From NCBI RefSeq assembly GCF_014652915.1, contig NZ_BMZS01000011.1, positions 186,001 to 250,000 on the forward strand: 64,000 nucleotides of DNA, read 5' to 3'. Each line of letters starts with the position of its first letter. The stretch's first letter is position 1. Source of the DNA: Thalassobaculum fulvum (lineage in GTDB: Bacteria; Pseudomonadota; Alphaproteobacteria; Thalassobaculales; Thalassobaculaceae). The position numbers were made by a program, and so were the translations under genes. The notes beneath the pieces were generated by a model. The model was not told where the DNA came from and made no database searches. It saw only the letters and a program-made list of their open reading frames with translations. Positions 60,606 to 64,000 of this stretch are shown piece after piece.

Positions 60606-61378
60606 TCGGGAACTCCTTCCGCGGGACCGATGCCGAGTTCGTCGAACAGCTCGGCCACCTCGGTGCGCCAGTTCTCGGCCAGGGTCTCGTTCGGTGTGCG
60701 GCGCAGGCCGAAGCGCTTCAGGGTGTCGAACCGCGGCGAGGCGGCGGACCCGAAGCTGGCGGCCACCCGCGGGTGCCAGTAGGCGGCGCTGGCGCGGGCC
60801 CGGGCGCGCTCCTCGGGGTCGAGCGCCAGCATGCGCAGGCCCTCCAGGCCGAGCTCGGCGTGTCGGATCTCGGTCGGCAGGATCGCCCGGAACGCCTCGG
60901 CCAGCGGCTGGTAGGAGCCGCCGGCGAACTCGTCGAGCTGGATCACCGTGGCCCGGCCCATCAGCACGTTCATCACCACCGCGTCGGTCCAGCCCTCGAT
61001 CGGGTAGTGGAACACGCTGAGCCGCATGTCGCCCTGCCGCCGGCTGGCGCCGATGTCGGAATCCCGCGGCAGGCGCGCGCTCCACGGGTGGTGGCCGGCG
61101 TAGCGGGCGGTGTCGGCGCCGAACTCGCCCATGATCCGCAGCACCCGGTCGGCGTTGGCCAGCTTCTCGAACACGATGCGGCTGGCGGCGATCCGCTCCT
61201 TGATGCCCGGACCGTCGTTGATGATGCCGGCGAAGCCGGCGGCACCGGCCATCTCGGAATCGACGAAGGTCGCCATCAGGCGCATCAGCTCGCCGCGATA
61301 GCGCGGCGGCACGTTGGCCGGCGACGACAGCTTGCCGCCGCGGCTCAGGTAGTCGGTCAGTTCGATCTCGTCGCTCAT
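60602..61378 (-). CDS. PaaA/PaaC-like ferritin-fold protein (Phenylacetic acid catabolic family), orphan paralogue
   Basis: A 258-residue relative of the PaaA/PaaC epoxidase subunits: FHYPIEGWTDAVVMNVLMGR aligns with the FNYP-W region of PaaA, and EIRH (170-173) keeps the second ExxH iron motif. The first motif (DEAGH in PaaA) appears here as EKLAN (71-75), losing the His ligand, so a normal di-iron centre is doubtful. It sits between paaE and paaY. It could be a regulatory or scaffold subunit; true PaaA is expected outside the window. Confidence 0.8.
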   Translation of the reverse strand: MSDEIELTDYLSRGGKLSSPANVPPRYRGELMRLMATFVDSEMAGAAGFAGIINDGPGIKERIAASRIVFEKLANADRVLRIMGEFGADTARYAGHHPWSARLPRDSDIGASRRQGDMRLSVFHYPIEGWTDAVVMNVLMGRATVIQLDEFAGGSYQPLAEAFRAILPTEIRHAELGLEGLRMLALDPEERARARASAAYWHPRVAASFGSAASPRFDTLKRFGLRRTPNETLAENWRTEVAELFDELGIGPAEGVPE

Positions 61379-61418
61379 TCCCGACGTTCCCCCTGGCTGC
61401 CGCTTCCGGGGCGGCGTT

Positions 61419-62495
61419 CTACCGATCGTAGTCGATCACGACCTTGTCGCTGACCGGGTGGCTCTGGCAAGTCAGCACGTAGCCGCGCCGCACCTCGTAG
61501 TCCTCGAGCGCGTAGTTCGCCTGCATCTCGACTTCGCCCTCGACCACCAGGGCCCGGCAGGTCGAGCAAACCCCGGCGGTGCAGGCGTAGGGCACGTCGA
61601 TCTTCGCCGCCTGGGCGGCCTCCAGGATGGTCTGGCCGGCCTTCGCGACGGTCACGGTCTGCGCCGCCCCGTCCAGGATGATGGTCGCGGTGCAGGTCGC
61701 CTCGCCGCTCTCCGCCCTGGACGCGCCGGCCGGCTGGCGGGCGCGGCCGGGCTGGCCGCTGGCGAACAGCTCGAACTTGACCTGGTCGTCGCGCAGGCCG
61801 TGCTCCTTCAGGGTCTCGGCGACCGCCAGCATCATCGGCTCGGGCCCGCAGATGAAGGCGAGGTCGGCATGGGCGACGTCGATCCAGCGGCCGAACAGGG
61901 CCCGGCACTTGTCGCGGTCGAGCCGGCCGCTGAACAGCCCGCCGTCGGGGTCCTCGCTCTCCAGCACGTGCAGGATGCTGAGGCGCCCGAGGTGCTGGTT
62001 CTTCAGGTCCTCCAGCTCCTCGCGGAACATGATCGTGTTGATCGAGCGGTTGCCGTAGACCAGCGTGAAGCTCGACTTCGGCTCCTCGGCCAGCACCGTC
62101 TTGACGATGCCGAGCAGCGGGGTGATGCCGCTGCCGCCGGCGAAGCCGAGGTAGCTGCGGCCGCTCGCAGCCTCGATCGGGGCGTGGAAGTTGCCCATCG
62201 GCGGCATTGCCTCGAGCACGTCGCCGACCTTCAGCTCCTCGTTGGCCCAGGTCGAGAAGCAGCCGCCGTCGATGCGGCGGATGCCGACCCGCAAGGTGCG
62301 CTCGCCGCGGCCGGCGCAGATCGAGTAGGAGCGGCGCAGCTCCTCGCCGTCGAAGCGCTGCCGGAAGGTCAGGTACTGGCCCTGGACATAGGCGAAGCGG
62401 TCGCGGTCCTCGGGCCGCGGCTCGAAGGTCACCACGACCGAGTCGCGGGTGTCGTGCCGGATGTCGGCCACGCTCAACGGATAGAACTGCGCCAT
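61419..62495 (-). CDS. paaE: 1,2-phenylacetyl-CoA epoxidase reductase subunit PaaE
   Basis: A 358-residue reductase. The FAD domain has RRSYSICAGRGERTLRVGI, the NAD(P) domain GFAGGSGITPLLGIVKTVL, and the C-terminal plant-type [2Fe-2S] ferredoxin CTAGVCSTCRALVVEG with the fourth Cys in VLTCQSHP. It passes electrons from NADPH to the PaaA di-iron site. The domain order and length are those of PaaE. Confidence 0.95.
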   Translation of the reverse strand: MAQFYPLSVADIRHDTRDSVVVTFEPRPEDRDRFAYVQGQYLTFRQRFDGEELRRSYSICAGRGERTLRVGIRRIDGGCFSTWANEELKVGDVLEAMPPMGNFHAPIEAASGRSYLGFAGGSGITPLLGIVKTVLAEEPKSSFTLVYGNRSINTIMFREELEDLKNQHLGRLSILHVLESEDPDGGLFSGRLDRDKCRALFGRWIDVAHADLAFICGPEPMMLAVAETLKEHGLRDDQVKFELFASGQPGRARQPAGASRAESGEATCTATIILDGAAQTVTVAKAGQTILEAAQAAKIDVPYACTAGVCSTCRALVVEGEVEMQANYALEDYEVRRGYVLTCQSHPVSDKVVIDYDR

Positions 62496-62538
62496 GTCGG
62501 TTTCACTCGCTTAGCTGACGGATACCGCGAGGCGGCTG

Positions 62539-62662
62539 GTGGGTTCCGGCTCGTCCGCGCCGGCGCGCGGTCGTCCGGAATGACGACAGGAGGAGACTGT
62601 CCCACCTTTTCCTTCGTCATTCCGGACCGGACCGCCGGTGGCGGGAGGGAGCCGGAACCCAC
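62539..62662. repeat. double-hairpin intergenic repeat, copy 6, inside the paa operon
   Basis: A variant copy: perfect 14-bp outer arms GTGGGTTCCGGCTC and GAGCCGGAACCCAC, and inner 14-bp arms GTCCGGAATGACGA and TCGTCATTCCGGAC. It shares the architecture but has TTCCGG in place of TCCCGG. It lies between paaD and paaE. Confidence 0.85.
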
Positions 62663-62694
62663 GAGGCGACGGGCTCTTTTCCATCCCTCACCCC

Positions 62695-63183
62695 TCAGTG
62701 GCACTTGAAGTAGTCGAACGGCTCCAGGCAGTCGTCGCAGCGGAACGCCGCCTTGCACGGGGTCGAGCCGAACTGGCTGACCACCCGGGTGGCGGTCGAG
62801 CCGCAGTGCGGGCAGACGACCGTCGGCGCCGCGTCGCCGGCCAGGTTGCAGCCGGCGGTGCCGGCGACCGGCGGGGCGATGCCGTAGCCCTGCAGCTTCC
62901 GGCGGCCCTTGTCGCTGATCCAGTCGGTGGTCCAGGCCGGCGACAGCCGGCGCCGCAGCTCGATCCGCTCGATGCCGTGGGCCCGCAGCGCGGTCTCGAT
63001 CTCCAGGTTGATCACCGCGGTCGCCGGGCAGCCGGAATAGGTCGGCGTCACCGTCACCACCAGGGTGTCGTCCTCCCAGGCGAGGTCGCGGATGATGCCG
63101 AGGTCGACCAGCGAGATCACCGGGATCTCCGGGTCCGGCACCTCGTCCAGCCAGGCCCGGATCTGATCGGTCGCGGGACGCAT
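62695..63183 (-). CDS. paaD: PaaD, MIP18-family Fe-S maturation factor of the epoxidase
   Basis: A 162-residue protein. The N-terminal DUF59/MIP18 domain has VPDPEIPVISLVDLGIIRDL and TYSGCPATAVI. The C-terminal extension carries a zinc-ribbon-like set of cysteines (VCPHCGST, CKAAFRCDDC). PaaD is needed for assembly of the metal or Fe-S centres of the epoxidase. It lies 10 bp after paaC. Confidence 0.94.
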   Translation of the reverse strand: MRPATDQIRAWLDEVPDPEIPVISLVDLGIIRDLAWEDDTLVVTVTPTYSGCPATAVINLEIETALRAHGIERIELRRRLSPAWTTDWISDKGRRKLQGYGIAPPVAGTAGCNLAGDAAPTVVCPHCGSTATRVVSQFGSTPCKAAFRCDDCLEPFDYFKCH

Positions 63184-63193
63184 CTGCCGGCTC

Positions 63194-63979
63194 CTACCAG
63201 CGGGCGCCCGGATAGGCGCGCTGCAGGAACTGCATCTCGGCCAGCACGTAGCCCAGGTGCTCGCTGTGCACGCCGCGCTTGCCGCCCTTCTGGACGTGGC
63301 CGGAATCGGGCCGGCGCAGGGTCGCCTGCTTCAGGGTCCGGTCGATCTCGGCGTCCCACTGTGCGCGGATGTCGTCGAGGTCGGGGCCGATGCCGGCCGC
63401 CAGCATCGCGGCGTCGACCTCGTCGGCCAGGAACAGCTCGCCGGTGTAGAACCACAGATCGTCGAGCGCCCGCTGCATGCGGGAATGGCTCTCGGCGGTG
63501 CCGTCGCCGAGCCGGACCACCAGGTCGCGGCTGCGGTTGAGGTGGTAGGCGACCTCCTTGGCGGCCTTCTCGGCGATCTCCGCCGCCCGCTTGTCGGCCG
63601 ATCCCTGCAGGGCGCCCAGCATGGCGTTGTGCCAGGCGTCGAACAGGAACTGCCGGGCCAGGGTCTTGCCGAAGTCGCCGTTCGGCTGCTCGACCAGCAG
63701 CAGGTTGCGGAACGCCCCGGCGTCGCGCAGGAAGGCGAGGTCGTCGGCGCTGCGGCCCCCACCCTCGCGCCACTGGCCCTCGATCTCGCCGGCGAGGCCC
63801 AGCCAGAGCTGGGTCTGGCCGATCAGGTCGAGCGCCACGTTCGCCAGCGCGATGTCCTCCTCCAGGACCGGCGAGTGGCCGCACCACTCCGACACCCGGT
63901 GGCCGAGGATCAGGCAGTTGTCGCCGAGCCGCAGCGCATACTCGAACAGAGCCGTGTCGTCGGTTGCCGCGCGCGCCAT
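63194..63979 (-). CDS. paaC: 1,2-phenylacetyl-CoA epoxidase structural subunit PaaC
   Basis: A 261-residue ferritin-fold subunit: EDIALANVALDLIGQTQLWL, QFLFDAWHNAMLGALQGSAD, NRSRDLVVRLGDGTAESHSR. PaaC pairs with catalytic PaaA in the ring-epoxidising complex. The ATG at 63979 shares its A with the stop codon of the preceding reading frame, the expected paaB; a GTG one codon earlier is also in frame. Confidence 0.94.
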   Translation of the reverse strand: MARAATDDTALFEYALRLGDNCLILGHRVSEWCGHSPVLEEDIALANVALDLIGQTQLWLGLAGEIEGQWREGGGRSADDLAFLRDAGAFRNLLLVEQPNGDFGKTLARQFLFDAWHNAMLGALQGSADKRAAEIAEKAAKEVAYHLNRSRDLVVRLGDGTAESHSRMQRALDDLWFYTGELFLADEVDAAMLAAGIGPDLDDIRAQWDAEIDRTLKQATLRRPDSGHVQKGGKRGVHSEHLGYVLAEMQFLQRAYPGARW

Positions 63980-64000
63980 CACATCGGCCCCACTTCCTCG
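63979..64000 (-). CDS. paaB: paaB, last codons only (5' part outside window)
   Basis: Only the end of the frame is visible: it reads EEVGPM then TGA, coupled to the PaaC start by a one-base overlap. The short tail agrees with the usual PaaB C terminus (acidic, then a terminal Met), and paaB is the normal gene before paaC. The call rests mainly on context. Confidence 0.45.

Overview
The window is uniformly very GC-rich, densely coded DNA with almost every third codon position G or C. The gene families point to a free-living heterotrophic alphaproteobacterium, most plausibly Rhodospirillales: many ABC and TRAP uptake systems with Tat-type binding proteins, several stand-alone PAS_5 proteins, an aerobic phenylacetyl-CoA (paa) locus and a two-subunit class I fumarase. 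The genus cannot be named from sequence alone. No rRNA, tRNA, CRISPR array, prophage or complete insertion sequence was recognised.

Layout. 1-4 kb: tail of a DUF2975 membrane protein with its XRE regulator and a tiny lipoprotein, a Bcr/CflA-type exporter, then a di-haem cytochrome c, a flavodoxin-like protein and a TPR protein. 4-9.7 kb (minus strand): a spermidine/putrescine-type ABC transporter, one permease of which carries an unusual periplasmic coiled-coil insert. 9.7-18.7 kb: stress and repair genes (M48 protease, MsrA, MsrB), a membrane-fused spermidine-synthase-like protein and a B12/radical-SAM protein, with five PAS_5 genes scattered among them. 19-24 kb: a branched-chain-amino-acid-type ABC cassette. 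24-33 kb: an RpiR regulator divergent from an N-formylglutamate amidohydrolase-like gene, a TRAP transporter, a glutamine-synthetase-like ligase, an aldehyde dehydrogenase and an iron alcohol dehydrogenase. 33-39 kb: glycosyltransferase, LysE exporter, SDR, phytanoyl-CoA dioxygenase-like protein, DMT permease and a sixth PAS_5 gene. 39.5-45 kb: a LysR regulator divergent from a second polyamine-type ABC operon ending in a DadA/DauA-like FAD oxidoreductase. 45-50 kb: Tag, YciI, a TetR/old-yellow-enzyme pair with twin operators, and fumarase. 50-64 kb: the paa region, with a second Liv-type ABC cassette collinear with paaN, then paaG-paaI-paaK-tetR, then paaY, a PaaA-like protein, paaE, paaD, paaC and the last codons of paaB.

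The strongest candidate for an undescribed system is the 24-33 kb cluster. Its gene content (uptake, gamma-glutamyl-amide ligase, alcohol dehydrogenase, aldehyde dehydrogenase, acyl-glutamate hydrolase, own regulator and promoter-operator) is what a gamma-glutamylation route for an amino-alcohol or related amine would need. Other structure beyond the genes: a dispersed family of 90-145 bp double-hairpin intergenic repeats (six clear copies plus one degenerate), a REP/RAYT-like palindrome lying between the arms of the degenerate copy, stem-loops immediately behind all four ABC binding-protein genes, and symmetric operators for RpiR, LysR and two TetR regulators.
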